A program made the translations under genes and the position numbers. From the NCBI GenBank assembly GCA_029266835.1, contig JAQSWD010000005.1:62001-126000 (forward strand): a stretch of DNA of 64,000 bases. The letters run 5' to 3'. Shown piece by piece: positions 21,124-30,158 of this stretch. Each line of letters opens with the position of its first letter. Positions within the stretch are counted from its first letter, which is position 1. This stretch comes from Steroidobacteraceae bacterium (GTDB taxonomy: Bacteria > Pseudomonadota > Gammaproteobacteria > Steroidobacterales > Steroidobacteraceae). The notes under the pieces were generated by a model, which saw nothing but the letters and a program-made list of their open reading frames with translations, searched no databases and was not told the origin of the DNA.

Positions 21124-22107
21124 ATGCAATACAAAGAACTGGGTCGAACAGGGTTCGAGGTCTCCAGCATCAGTTTCGGTGCCTGGGCCATCGGTGGCAC
21201 ATGGGGTGAAGTGGATGATTCCGAGGCCATGCGCTGCCTGCATCGCGCGCTGGACCTGGGGGTCAATTTCTTCGACACGGCTGATGTATATGGGGACGGA
21301 CACAGCGAGCGACTCCTGGCGCGTCTGCGCCGGGAACGCAGCGATCCATTCTGGGTAGCCACCAAAGTCGGCCGGCGCTCGAGTCCGCACGTCAAGGAAA
21401 GCTACACGCGAGAGAACTTGACCCGATACGTGGAGCGCTGCCTGAAGAATCTCGAGGTGCAGTCGCTGGACCTCGTGCAGATCCACTGTCCGCCCACCGA
21501 TGTCTACTACATGCCCGAAGTCTTCGGCGTGTTCGACGACCTGGTGAAGGCCGGCAAAGTGAGGTTCTATGGCGCCAGCGTCGAGCGCGTGGAGGAAGGA
21601 CTGAAGGCGCTGGAGTATCCCGAATTGCAGACGCTGCAGGTGATATTCAACGTCCTGCGCCAGCGCCCCGCGGAACTCCTGTTCCCGCGGGCGGCGGAGC
21701 GCAAGGTCGGCATCCTGGCGCGGCTGCCACTCTCGTCAGGCATGCTCACCGGCAAATTGACCAGCGCCACCCGCTTCCACCCGGACGATCACAGAGCCTT
21801 CAATCGTGAAGGAGCGGCGTTCGACAAGGGCGAGACGTTCTCGGGCTTCGACTACGAGCGCGGCTTGCAGGTGGTAGAGAAATTACGCGGCTTGTTGCCC
21901 ACCGGCATGACTTTGCCCGAGCTCGCGCTACGTTACATCGCGTCTTTTCCAGCCGTAACCTGCTCTATCCCGGGCGCACGGCGCGTCGAGCAAGTCGAGC
22001 AGAACGTGGCGGCAGGCTCGAAGGGAGCGCTGGATGAAGGTTTGCTCGCCACACTCGCGCAACTCTATGTGAGCGACGTCAAACCATTCGTTCACCATCG
22101 TTGGTGA
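21124..22107 (+). CDS. aldo/keto reductase
   Basis: This NADPH-dependent (beta/alpha)8 oxidoreductase has 327 residues. It shows the AKR signatures MQYKELGRTGFEVSSISFGAWAIGG, the catalytic aspartate/tyrosine stretch FFDTADVYGDGHSE, lysine in FWVATKVGR and histidine in VQIHCPP, and the coenzyme-binding end VTCSIPGARRVEQVEQNVAA. It resembles the YajO/Gcy-type general-stress reductases, with unknown physiological aldehyde or ketone. The ATG at 21124 overlaps no other gene, and the gene stands alone between the diguanylate cyclase and a convergent TPR gene. A second, only distantly similar AKR is encoded at 33234-34070. Confidence 0.9.
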   Translation: MQYKELGRTGFEVSSISFGAWAIGGTWGEVDDSEAMRCLHRALDLGVNFFDTADVYGDGHSERLLARLRRERSDPFWVATKVGRRSSPHVKESYTRENLTRYVERCLKNLEVQSLDLVQIHCPPTDVYYMPEVFGVFDDLVKAGKVRFYGASVERVEEGLKALEYPELQTLQVIFNVLRQRPAELLFPRAAERKVGILARLPLSSGMLTGKLTSATRFHPDDHRAFNREGAAFDKGETFSGFDYERGLQVVEKLRGLLPTGMTLPELALRYIASFPAVTCSIPGARRVEQVEQNVAAGSKGALDEGLLATLAQLYVSDVKPFVHHRW

Positions 22108-22262
22108 CACCTGTCCTCGCCAGGGCCGACGCAGGTGCCCGTTTTCAGCGACCGCCGCTTCGGTGGCGGCCATAGAGCTTCGGCGGGAGCGTGACGGTGC
22201 TCCTTCTCGAGTTGCGCCCAGGCCGACCATTTCAACGCCAGCCGAAGCAGCCAGACCGCCGG

Positions 22263-23633
22263 TCAAACGTGATGCAATGCCTCTCGGGCGACCTGCATGG
22301 ACTCCTCATGCGGTAGGTCCCGCGCCCGCGTCAGCAGCGACAGATTGAAGTCATTGCGCGGCTTGCGCGACAGGCGCTCCTCGATCAATGCCCTGGCCAG
22401 CGAACGCCGGCCTGCGCGCAATGCGGCTTCGGTCACGGTGAGGTGCAGGAGGTCGCGCTGCGCGTGACTCCCGCCGAAACGCTGGGCGTGGGCGCGGACG
22501 CGCTGCAGTTCGTCGATGGCCACCTCGTAGTCTCGCCGCTCGAAGGCGCACAGGGCATTCGCCATCGGCAACCCCACTTCGCGGCTCATCATTCCATTGG
22601 TATCGGAGCGGCGGGCCGCCGCTTCGAGAGCGGACAGGATGCGCACCACCTGGCGATGGTTGCCGGTCGCGAGAAAAGCCATGATGGCGTGCACGTCGTT
22701 GAACGCGTAGTAACCTTCGTCGCCCAGCGCTTCCCAGCTCGCCGCCAGTTCGGTCCAGCGATCACCGGTGTCGACATTGCGCAGCCGCAGGCGCCACAAC
22801 ATCGCCGAGGCATCCACCATTTCGCCCGCGACACGCGTCGACTGTGGGCGGATGCAGGAGTCGTAGACCTCGAGCGCGGCCGCGTAATCGCAGTTGTCGG
22901 CGTGAAAGAGCGCGAGGTGCCAGTAGTTGTGAAAGGCGAAGAAGTTGTGCTCGCGCCATCCGAGCGCCGTGCGGTTGATCCAGTCGACGCCCGACTGGTT
23001 CTGGCCGCGCATCTCGAACACGTGCGCAACGGAATGGACTGCCCAGACGTCGGCGGGGTTGAGCTCGACGGCGCGCCGGCCCAGTGCTTCCGCTTCATCG
23101 TAGGCGCCGCACTCCTCGAGACCGAAGGCATACATGCCGAGCACCTGGCCGCGCCGGGCATCCAGGTCGGGCCACGCGTGCAAGACCTGGGCGGGTCGGT
23201 CGCGCAGCATCGTCGAGTTGCCCAGCAGGAAATCGAACAGGTGCGCGAACTGCAAGGCCAGCAGGTCGCGCGGATATTCGGCGCAGATGTCGCCGTAGAG
23301 TTTCGCGGCGCCGGCGAAATCGCGCGACAGCCAGGCATGGGCCGCGCCCAGGTGCATGCGCTCGCGTTCGACCGCGTGGCCGATGTGACGCCCCGCGGCG
23401 TCGAGAGCGGAGGCGATGCCGCTTTCCGCACCGAGCTCGCTCGTGGTCGCGAGCAACCCTGCCTTGAAGCAATGCCCCATCACGAACGACGGATCGTTTG
23501 CCAGCGATTCATCGATCGTGGCCATGGGATCGCCCCGGTATAACGCCAGCTGCCCGACGGCGCGTTCGTAGAAATCCAGCGCCGTGCGATTGCCGGCCGA
23601 TACCTTGTTACCGAAGCTGTCAACGAGTTTCAT
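22263..23633 (-). CDS. tetratricopeptide-repeat protein (TTC38-like)
   Basis: This 456-residue soluble helical-repeat protein starts at 23633, where GGAG precedes the ATG; the ORF track is 47 codons longer without support. It begins MKLVDSFGNKVSAGNRTALDFYERAVGQLALYRGDP and runs through TPR-like helices such as AEALGRRAVELNPADVWAVHSVAHVFEMRGQ and NFFAFHNYWHLALFHADNCDYAAALEVYDSCI. The wording closely fits the TTC38 (tetratricopeptide repeat 38) family, whose function is unknown. No signal peptide is present. It lies 68 bases downstream of the large STAND ATPase gene in the same orientation, so the two are probably co-transcribed and may act together. Confidence 0.8.
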   Translation of the reverse strand: MKLVDSFGNKVSAGNRTALDFYERAVGQLALYRGDPMATIDESLANDPSFVMGHCFKAGLLATTSELGAESGIASALDAAGRHIGHAVERERMHLGAAHAWLSRDFAGAAKLYGDICAEYPRDLLALQFAHLFDFLLGNSTMLRDRPAQVLHAWPDLDARRGQVLGMYAFGLEECGAYDEAEALGRRAVELNPADVWAVHSVAHVFEMRGQNQSGVDWINRTALGWREHNFFAFHNYWHLALFHADNCDYAAALEVYDSCIRPQSTRVAGEMVDASAMLWRLRLRNVDTGDRWTELAASWEALGDEGYYAFNDVHAIMAFLATGNHRQVVRILSALEAAARRSDTNGMMSREVGLPMANALCAFERRDYEVAIDELQRVRAHAQRFGGSHAQRDLLHLTVTEAALRAGRRSLARALIEERLSRKPRNDFNLSLLTRARDLPHEESMQVAREALHHV

Positions 23634-23701
23634 GAGGGTCTCCAGTGTCGTCCTGACCTGAAGGCGTGACGGTGCGAGGAACAATGTTCCCCGCTGGGGC
23701 T

Positions 23702-26700
23702 TCACCCCGGCTGGTAGCTGCAGAACGAGCCCGTATGGACGGCCCATTCCAGGTGGCGGCCGGCGGCCGGGCATTCCCGTGCAATGCGATCGATGGCGTG
23801 TTTGAGGCGCCGCTGCACGTTCACGCGCGCACGCTCGACATTCGAGCCCGCGCGCCGCGCCCGGCCACCCAGGCCGAAGGCCCGCGACAGTTCGGTGCTC
23901 AGCACTTCGAGTTCTTCGCGCGCGGCTTCAGCGGCCGCCGAGTCGTGCCGGCTCTCGGCGTCCTCGATCTCGGCGCGGAGCGACTCCACCCGCTGGCGGT
24001 AATCGCGGCGCGCGCGCTCGTCCAGCAATTCACCACAATCACCGGAATCGACGACCTCACCTTCTTCCGAAGGGCCGGCGAGATCCAGAACGTGAATTTC
24101 GCGGCCCGGCATGGACATCAGTTGCGACAGCATCTGCATGCCACGACTGTCGCGCAGCCGGAATTCACGGCCTTCGCACGCACATACCCAGACTTCACCG
24201 TCGCGCGACAGGCGGAAATAATCCACGGCAGGCAGTCCTGCCGACGATTCCGAGGGCGCCTCCGTCTTCTCCAAGGCTTGCCCGAGCTCGCAGGTGCGGA
24301 CCCTTTCGCCAAGCTCGCCCAGGCGTAGCTCCGAGGCAATGGCGCGCGCCTCGTCGAGCAGTTGCGCACTGCGAGGCGGCTCGTCGCCCGCCTTGCGCAA
24401 GGCCTCCACCCATTCGACCGCGATACGCGCCAGCCAAGGCCGCGCGCCCATGCGGCGTGCGGTTTGCAGCGCGGATTCGAAATACTCATGGGCGGCCTGC
24501 GTCGCACCCAGGAACGCGGCGAGATGGCCGAGGCCACGTGCCACCGGGCCCATCCACCGCAGCCCCATCATTCCCCAATGCCCGCAACGATCACGATACG
24601 GCGCGATCCAATCGTGGGCCAGGCGCGCCAGCCTCTCATCCCGCATCGCCACGAGATATTCACCGACGCTCGACAAGGCGCCCATGTCCGAGAAGCGGAC
24701 GATGTCGCGCAGATATTTTTCGTCGATGGCGCCGGGATCCGGGGCGCGGCCCAGCGCCACCACGCCGGTCGCCAGCAGGTTGGGTTTCAAATAGAGATCG
24801 GACTGCGGCAGATTGGCGCATTGGCGCTCGAGCTGCGTATACAGATCGGCGAGCCTGTCGCGATCGCAGGTGATCTCCGCGAGCTCGAACTGCTGCACGA
24901 GCAGTGTGAGGCTGGCGTTGGTGTCCTGCGCGTGTTCGGCAAACTTCCGCGCGCGCGCGAGCGCGGCATGGGCCTGCGGAAAATCGCCGCGCGTGGTGGC
25001 GCGCATCGCGACCAGGGACGCGGCGGTCCACTGGTAGTGAGGCAGGCGAAGCTGTCCGGCCACCGACTCGCATTGCTCGATGGCGTCGTCGAGGGTGGCG
25101 GCGTCCGCGAGCTCCATCGCATCGACGGCGGAGCGCATGTAACCGCGCATGCATTCGGGAACGTCGCCGAGCTGGCGGGCGAGACGCACGTATTCCTGGT
25201 TGAGCGCCAGCCGCTCGACCGGATCGCCCAGGTCCATGAGAGCCGAGATCGCGCTGCGCAGCGTCTTCAGCAGGGTGTCGGGCTGGCCGTTCGAGCGCGC
25301 GATGCGGATCGCCTCGCGCGCCAGGGCGGCAGGTTCCGCGGGGTCCGCCGCCGGCTGCATGGCGCCGGCGAGGCGCGCCTGCAGGCGCGCGCGCCGGTCA
25401 GTATCGCGTGCCGGCATGCGCGCAAGCGCGCTCTGAAGTAGTTTGACCAGGCGCGCGTCGACCTTGCCGAACGTGAAGATGTTTCCGTAGGTCAGCGCGG
25501 CGTCGGCGAGCAGCTCGGCGTCATTGCCAGCTTCGCCGATGTGAAACGCCTCGGTGCTGTTGCGGCGGCCGGCGTCGAGATCGCCGGCGCGGATCTGCAC
25601 GGCAGCGAGGTCGAGCAGCAGCCGGCCGCGTGAAGCTGCCGCGTCCTGGTCGCCCAGCAGGGTGAGCGCGCGGCTCAGGCATACCGCCGCGTCATCGAAG
25701 GCGTGACGCGCCTCGGCCTCCTGTGCGGCCCGCCGCCACGCGGCCACCGCCTCCGGGCGGGCACCGTCGCCGGATTCTTCCAGGTGTTGGGCCAGCGCCG
25801 CCCACGGCAGCACGGCCTGTGGGTCGGCACGCGCCTGCATGCGCTGCGCTTCCTGCTGGTGAAGCGCGCGCCGCTCCGCTGGCGACAGTGATTCGTGAAA
25901 CGCCTCGCGAACCAGCATGTGCTCGAAGCGCAGGCTTCCCGAGGAGTCCTGTTCGATCAGGCGCGAGGCGAGCGCGGGTTGCAGCCGCTCGTGCAGTTCG
26001 TCCGCCGCGCATCCCGCGGACTTGGCCAGAACCGCCGGATGAAAACTGCGGCCCAGCACCGAAGCCATGCCTAACAGCTCGCGCGTGGCCGGCGGCAGGT
26101 CGGCCGCGCGCTCCAGGATGGCCATGCGCATGCTCGCGGGCGCGCGGCGCAAACTACCGCGAGCCTGGTAGAGCTCCACCACTTCCGCGAGGTACAGAGG
26201 GTGGCCCTCGGTCAAGGTCACGAACTCGGTGAGTTGCTGCTCGAGAGGACGCGCGCCGGTGCAGGAGGTCACGTACTCGCGTACTTCATCGCGATCGAGC
26301 CGCCGCAATCCAAGCTGGATCGAGCCGCGGCGCAGCCGCGCGATGATGTTGCCGATGCGAGGGCGCTGGATCTCCGCGTCGCGGAAGGTGCCGATCACCA
26401 GCGCGCGCGAGCCGTGCAGCTGGCGCATCACGAACTCGAGCAGCGCGAGTGAATCGGCGTCGGTCGCGTGCAGGTCTTCGAGCACGAGCACCAGTGGCGA
26501 GTGAGCGGATGCGCACACCAGCAGCGTCGACACGGCATCCATGAGCCGGAAGCGCGCCTGTTCCGGTTCGAGCCGCGCGGGAAGGAGCGACGCCTCGGGT
26601 ACCAGCTCGGGGACGAGTTCGCCGATGGGCGTCATCAGATGGGGATGTTGGGCCAGCGCGGCGCGGCCACAGTCCTGCCCCAGGATGGACCGCAACACCT

Positions 26701-26989
26701 GGATCCACGTCCAGTAAGCCGGTGCGCCCCCGGCCTCCCATGCGAACCCCCAGTGGATGGGCACGCCAGCCTGCGAGGGCAGGGTGGCGAACTCGGCTAA
26801 CAAGCGGCTCTTGCCGATGCCGGGCTCGCCGCTCACCAGGCAAAGCGTGCCGCGGCCGCCGCACGCCGCGTCGAGCGCGCTGGCCAACGCCGCCCGTTCG
26901 CGGGAGCGGCCGACAAAAACGCGGCCATGGCGGGTTGCTGCTTCGGCGTGCAATGAAGGGTTCTCCAGCGATCCGTGCGAAGTGGCCAC
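23702..26989 (-). CDS. large STAND-type ATPase regulator
   Basis: This 1095-residue cytoplasmic protein has an AAA/NACHT-type ATPase head (VFVGRSRERAALASAL, Walker A GEPGIGKSRLL, Walker B-like LVLVLEDLHATDADSL). A long TPR-like helical middle follows (about residues 380-900). The C-terminus opens with VWVCACEGREFRLRDSRGMQMLSQLM and ends in the motif GSNVERARVNVQRRLKHAIDRIA. That ending is a winged-helix-like module seen in many ATP-binding regulators related to the guanylate/adenylate cyclase-associated ATPases and MalT-like activators; no LuxR-type HTH is present. It is probably a ligand-triggered switch. Signal and target are unknown. A strong hairpin (27000-27028) lies 11 bases upstream of the start. 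Confidence 0.78.
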   Translation of the reverse strand: MATSHGSLENPSLHAEAATRHGRVFVGRSRERAALASALDAACGGRGTLCLVSGEPGIGKSRLLAEFATLPSQAGVPIHWGFAWEAGGAPAYWTWIQVLRSILGQDCGRAALAQHPHLMTPIGELVPELVPEASLLPARLEPEQARFRLMDAVSTLLVCASAHSPLVLVLEDLHATDADSLALLEFVMRQLHGSRALVIGTFRDAEIQRPRIGNIIARLRRGSIQLGLRRLDRDEVREYVTSCTGARPLEQQLTEFVTLTEGHPLYLAEVVELYQARGSLRRAPASMRMAILERAADLPPATRELLGMASVLGRSFHPAVLAKSAGCAADELHERLQPALASRLIEQDSSGSLRFEHMLVREAFHESLSPAERRALHQQEAQRMQARADPQAVLPWAALAQHLEESGDGARPEAVAAWRRAAQEAEARHAFDDAAVCLSRALTLLGDQDAAASRGRLLLDLAAVQIRAGDLDAGRRNSTEAFHIGEAGNDAELLADAALTYGNIFTFGKVDARLVKLLQSALARMPARDTDRRARLQARLAGAMQPAADPAEPAALAREAIRIARSNGQPDTLLKTLRSAISALMDLGDPVERLALNQEYVRLARQLGDVPECMRGYMRSAVDAMELADAATLDDAIEQCESVAGQLRLPHYQWTAASLVAMRATTRGDFPQAHAALARARKFAEHAQDTNASLTLLVQQFELAEITCDRDRLADLYTQLERQCANLPQSDLYLKPNLLATGVVALGRAPDPGAIDEKYLRDIVRFSDMGALSSVGEYLVAMRDERLARLAHDWIAPYRDRCGHWGMMGLRWMGPVARGLGHLAAFLGATQAAHEYFESALQTARRMGARPWLARIAVEWVEALRKAGDEPPRSAQLLDEARAIASELRLGELGERVRTCELGQALEKTEAPSESSAGLPAVDYFRLSRDGEVWVCACEGREFRLRDSRGMQMLSQLMSMPGREIHVLDLAGPSEEGEVVDSGDCGELLDERARRDYRQRVESLRAEIEDAESRHDSAAAEAAREELEVLSTELSRAFGLGGRARRAGSNVERARVNVQRRLKHAIDRIARECPAAGRHLEWAVHTGSFCSYQPG

Positions 26990-26999
26990 ATCGCCAATC

Positions 27000-27028
27000 G
27001 GGGGCGCGATCCTACTTCATGCGCCCCC
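27000..27028 (-). other. hairpin just upstream of the STAND gene
   Basis: GGGGGCGC and GCGCCCCC form an eight-base perfect stem with a 13-base loop, ending 11 bases before the STAND ATPase start codon. In the transcript it would occupy the ribosome-binding region, so it may damp translation or end leader transcription. Confidence 0.4.
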
Positions 27029-27072
27029 TTCTTCGATAGGACGGGTGAGGGCAGACGAGAGTGGATAGGCAG

Positions 27073-27107
27073 GCGGACGGGCCGATCACGAGGATCGGCC
27101 CGTCCGC
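27073..27107 (-). terminator. hairpin terminator after the 27127-27798 gene
   Basis: GCGGACGGGCCGATC-ACGAG-GATCGGCCCGTCCGC is a 15-base perfect stem with a five-base loop. It begins 20 bases past the stop of the exported-protein gene on the minus strand. There is no long T-run, as is usual in GC-rich genomes. Confidence 0.65.
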
Positions 27108-27126
27108 TCGGCCACTTCCGATGCGC

Positions 27127-27798
27127 TCAGCCGATCGAGTGTGGATCGAGCGGCAACCGCGCCTGCGCAGGGAGGGTCACCGCGACCTCGAAGTTCCGCG
27201 CAACGAACGTCGCCTTCGGGCTGATCACGCGCGCGTTGGCCAGATCCGCGTACGCGGCACCGGTGTCGCCCGCCAGCCAGTTCATCACCGCGCGGTTGGA
27301 GTAGGCAGCCGCGGCGATCTCGTTGGCCTGACGGACCTGGCTTCGATCCGACAGTTTGACGGACGAGCGATTCCGCGCGGCCATGTCAACGGCCGCGTCA
27401 CACGCCGACCGGGCATCCGTCCAGTTGTGCTGCAGCGAGCGCAGCACGCACAGGTTCGTTTGTTCGCGCGCCGAGTGCACACGATCACCGATCTGGCGGC
27501 TGGCCTTCTCGATGCGGCCGTCGACGAGCGCCTGACCGCCCGGCGCGTCCAGGAAGCTGGCGAGCACCAGAGACTGGCGCGTTTCAGCCACGCAGCGAGT
27601 GGACTTGGACAGGTCGCGCCGGGGCAGCATGATCGACTTGCCCGGAGGCCCACCGTGACGAATCCGGGCCTTGCCGTCCGTGGTGCACGCTGCGGCGCTG
27701 GAGGCGCCGGCATCCGCCGCGGCAACGAAATTCGTCGCCGCGAAGTTGCACAGCAGGACGAGGGTGGCCGATGCCACGAGAGACTTGTGAGGGAACAT
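27127..27798 (-). CDS. exported TPR-like protein of unknown function
   Basis: I do not recognise this 223-residue protein beyond its general build. It has a Sec signal peptide (MFPHKSLVASATLVLLCNFAATNFVAAADA), a cysteine-containing linker, and a helical C-terminal half: EQTNLCVLRSLQHNWTDARSACDAAVDMAARNR followed by AAYSNRAVMNWLAGDTGAAYADLANARVISP. That half looks like two TPR units, a form common in exported proteins of Steroidobacter-like bacteria. The ATG at 27798 is well supported by AAGGAG. A strong hairpin terminator follows, so the gene is a single transcription unit. It faces away from the exported protein gene at 28026 with a 227-base gap between the starts. Confidence 0.65.
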   Translation of the reverse strand: MFPHKSLVASATLVLLCNFAATNFVAAADAGASSAAACTTDGKARIRHGGPPGKSIMLPRRDLSKSTRCVAETRQSLVLASFLDAPGGQALVDGRIEKASRQIGDRVHSAREQTNLCVLRSLQHNWTDARSACDAAVDMAARNRSSVKLSDRSQVRQANEIAAAAYSNRAVMNWLAGDTGAAYADLANARVISPKATFVARNFEVAVTLPAQARLPLDPHSIG

Positions 27799-28025
27799 GA
27801 CAATTACTCCTTGAAGGTTGGTTGGTTTCCAATCCAGAGGCGTAACGGTTGCCGGAACATTGTTCCGCGTTGGTGTGAAGGGACCGACATGCCGCCGGCT
27901 TCGCTGGACAAAGTCCAGATCAGGAGGTCAGGCGGCCGACGTCGGCGAAGCGAACGGCTGTTGACGCGTGGTATACGAAGTCGGCGGCAAGGTGCCCGCG
28001 ACGATCCAAGGGGAGTGAGCAGACG

Positions 28026-28769
28026 ATGAGCAGAGTGTCGATAATTGCACTTTGGTGCGCATTGGCCATGACGCAAGCGTTCGCGCAGGATGCGCCCACT
28101 CCAGGTGGCGCTTACATCGGCTACTACCAGGAAAGTCCGGTCACCAATCCGGAGGATCCGGTCCCCGGTGCTATCTACTTGCGGTTGCCCGCCACCGATG
28201 GAGCCTTCTCGGGCGACATGTACTTCACGTACGTGGGCTGCCAGAGCAGCAACGTCGGCAGCGTGTCGGGCCGCAAATCCGGCGCGGCGCTTTCGGGCAA
28301 CTGGTCAGGCAGCGTGGACGACTCCGCGCAGCGCGGTGCTTTCACGGGCTCGTTTGACGCCGCGAACGGCTTCTACACCGGCACCTATGACAACGCGGGC
28401 GGCAAGCAGCACCGCGATCTCAGTCCCTGCATCGAGTACTACATCGCTCCCGGGGGCACCTGGGCGCTGTTTCCCGTCGAGCGCAATCATCCCGCGGGTT
28501 TCGAGATCCGAGTGACACCCAATGCCGCGCGCTGGGCGCGCAATCCGCAGGCCGGGGGTTCCCTGGTGACCATCTTCGATGCCGCTATGCTGGCTTCCGC
28601 GCAGGGCAACGCCATCGTCTCGCAGACTCTGCTGGATTCCGACTCGCACATTTTCAGCCTGAGCCAGGTCACGCTGGTTCGAGGGCGCGAATACGTGCTG
28701 TCGGTCGCCGTCATTGATGCAAGCGCTGAGCGGCTGGCCTTCGGCAGCAGGCGTTTCGTCGCGCAGTAG
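28026..28769 (+). CDS. exported beta-rich protein of unknown function
   Basis: This 247-residue secreted protein has a clean signal peptide (MSRVSIIALWCALAMTQAFAQ, cleavage after AFA). The mature part is rich in glycine, serine, tyrosine and threonine, with alternating strands such as GTYDNAGGKQHRDLSPCIEYYIAPGGTWALFP and ALSGNWSGSVDDSAQRGAFTGSFDAANGFYTGTY. Two cysteines (VGCQ and SPCIEY) may form a disulfide. The repeating GxFTGxxD pattern recalls periplasmic beta-barrel or fibronectin-like folds, but I cannot place it in a named family. A 90-base gap separates it from the nucleoside transporter, which has its own ribosome site. Confidence 0.6.
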   Translation: MSRVSIIALWCALAMTQAFAQDAPTPGGAYIGYYQESPVTNPEDPVPGAIYLRLPATDGAFSGDMYFTYVGCQSSNVGSVSGRKSGAALSGNWSGSVDDSAQRGAFTGSFDAANGFYTGTYDNAGGKQHRDLSPCIEYYIAPGGTWALFPVERNHPAGFEIRVTPNAARWARNPQAGGSLVTIFDAAMLASAQGNAIVSQTLLDSDSHIFSLSQVTLVRGREYVLSVAVIDASAERLAFGSRRFVAQ

Positions 28770-28859
28770 GAGAACTCCTCCCACGGCCCGCGCCGGCTGG
28801 ACTAAAGTTACCGGATCGAACAACAACACCGCCGCCGGCTGTTTCGCAGGGAGATCTGA

Positions 28860-30158
28860 GTGGAAGCCTTTACGCGAGTGCTCTTTGGCCTCTTCGGCCT
28901 GGCGACGCTCATCGGCATCGCCTGGCTGTTCTCGAACAACAAGCGCCGCATCGACTGGAAGCTGGTGGCCACCGGCGTCGGGTTGCAGATCGGCTTTGCC
29001 GCCCTGGTGCTGCTGGTGCCCGGCGGCAAGGACGTGTTCGACGCCATCGGCCGCGGCTTCGTGAAAGTGCTGAGTTTCGTCAACGAAGGCAGCCGGTTCA
29101 TCTTCGGCAGCCTGATGGACGAGAAGACCTTCGGTTTCATCTTCGCCTTCCAGGTGCTGCCGACCATCGTGTTCTTTGCCGCCCTGATGGGCGTGCTCTA
29201 TCACCTCAACGTGATGCAGACGGTGGTGCGCGGCATGGCGTGGGTCATCACCAAGGTCATGCGCGTCTCGGGCGCGGAAACCACCAGCGTCTGCGCCAGC
29301 GTGTTCATCGGCCAGACCGAGGCGCCGCTGACCGTGCGGCCTTACATTTCCAGGATGACCGAATCGGAGCTGATCACGATGATGATCGGCGGCATGGCGC
29401 ATATCGCGGGCGGCGTGCTCGCGGCGTATGTGGGCATGCTGGGCGGTGGTGACCCCGAGGCGCAAGCTTTCTACGCGAAGCATCTGCTGGCCGCGTCCAT
29501 CATGGCCGCGCCGGCGACCATGGTGATCGCCAAGATCCTCATCCCGGAAACCGGCGAGCCGCTCACGCGCGGCACCGTGAAGATGGAAGTGGAGAAAACC
29601 ACGGCCAATGTCATCGATGCGGCGGCCTCCGGCGCCGGCGATGGCTGGCGCCTGGCGCTGAACATCGGCGCCATGCTGCTGGCCTTCATCGCGCTGATCG
29701 CGCTGCTCAACTGGCCGCTGACCTGGCTGGGCGAAGTCACTGGCATCGCGGCTGCCCTGGGCAAACCCACGGACCTCGCCACGATCTTCGGTTACATCCT
29801 CGCGCCGCTGGCCTGGGTGATCGGGACCCCCTGGGACGATGCGCAGGTGGTGGGCAGCCTCATCGGCCAGAAGATAGTCATCAACGAGTTCGTCGCATAC
29901 CTGCAGCTCGCCGGAATCGTCAACGGCGGCGTCGACGGCGTGACGCTGAGCGACCAGGGCCGCCTCATCGCCACCTATGCGTTGTGCGGTTTCGCCAACT
30001 TCAGTTCCATCGCCATCCAGATCGGCGGCATCGGCGGCCTTGCACCGGAGCGGCGCAAGGACCTGGCACGCTTCGGCCTGCGGGCGGTGCTGGGCGGGTC
30101 GATCGCGACGTTCATGACGGCGACGATTGCGGGTGTGTTGACCTGGTTCGGCAGCTGA
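28860..30158 (+). CDS. concentrative nucleoside transporter (CNT/NupC family)
   Basis: This inner-membrane symporter of 432 residues imports nucleosides with protons or sodium. It starts at GTG 28860 behind AGGGAGA. Family landmarks include FGFIFAFQVLPTIVFFAALMGVLYHLNVMQ, the conserved SVCASVFIGQTEAPLTVRPYI (TEAPL motif of the substrate and ion site), MTESELITMMIGGMAHIAGGVLAAYVGML, and the C-terminal FSSIAIQIGGIGGLAPERR. About ten hydrophobic segments are visible, as expected. It could feed salvage of purines or pyrimidines, but no salvage gene is adjacent. Its last 184 bases overlap, on the opposite strand, the ORF of the LtaS-like gene. Confidence 0.93.
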   Translation: MEAFTRVLFGLFGLATLIGIAWLFSNNKRRIDWKLVATGVGLQIGFAALVLLVPGGKDVFDAIGRGFVKVLSFVNEGSRFIFGSLMDEKTFGFIFAFQVLPTIVFFAALMGVLYHLNVMQTVVRGMAWVITKVMRVSGAETTSVCASVFIGQTEAPLTVRPYISRMTESELITMMIGGMAHIAGGVLAAYVGMLGGGDPEAQAFYAKHLLAASIMAAPATMVIAKILIPETGEPLTRGTVKMEVEKTTANVIDAAASGAGDGWRLALNIGAMLLAFIALIALLNWPLTWLGEVTGIAAALGKPTDLATIFGYILAPLAWVIGTPWDDAQVVGSLIGQKIVINEFVAYLQLAGIVNGGVDGVTLSDQGRLIATYALCGFANFSSIAIQIGGIGGLAPERRKDLARFGLRAVLGGSIATFMTATIAGVLTWFGS

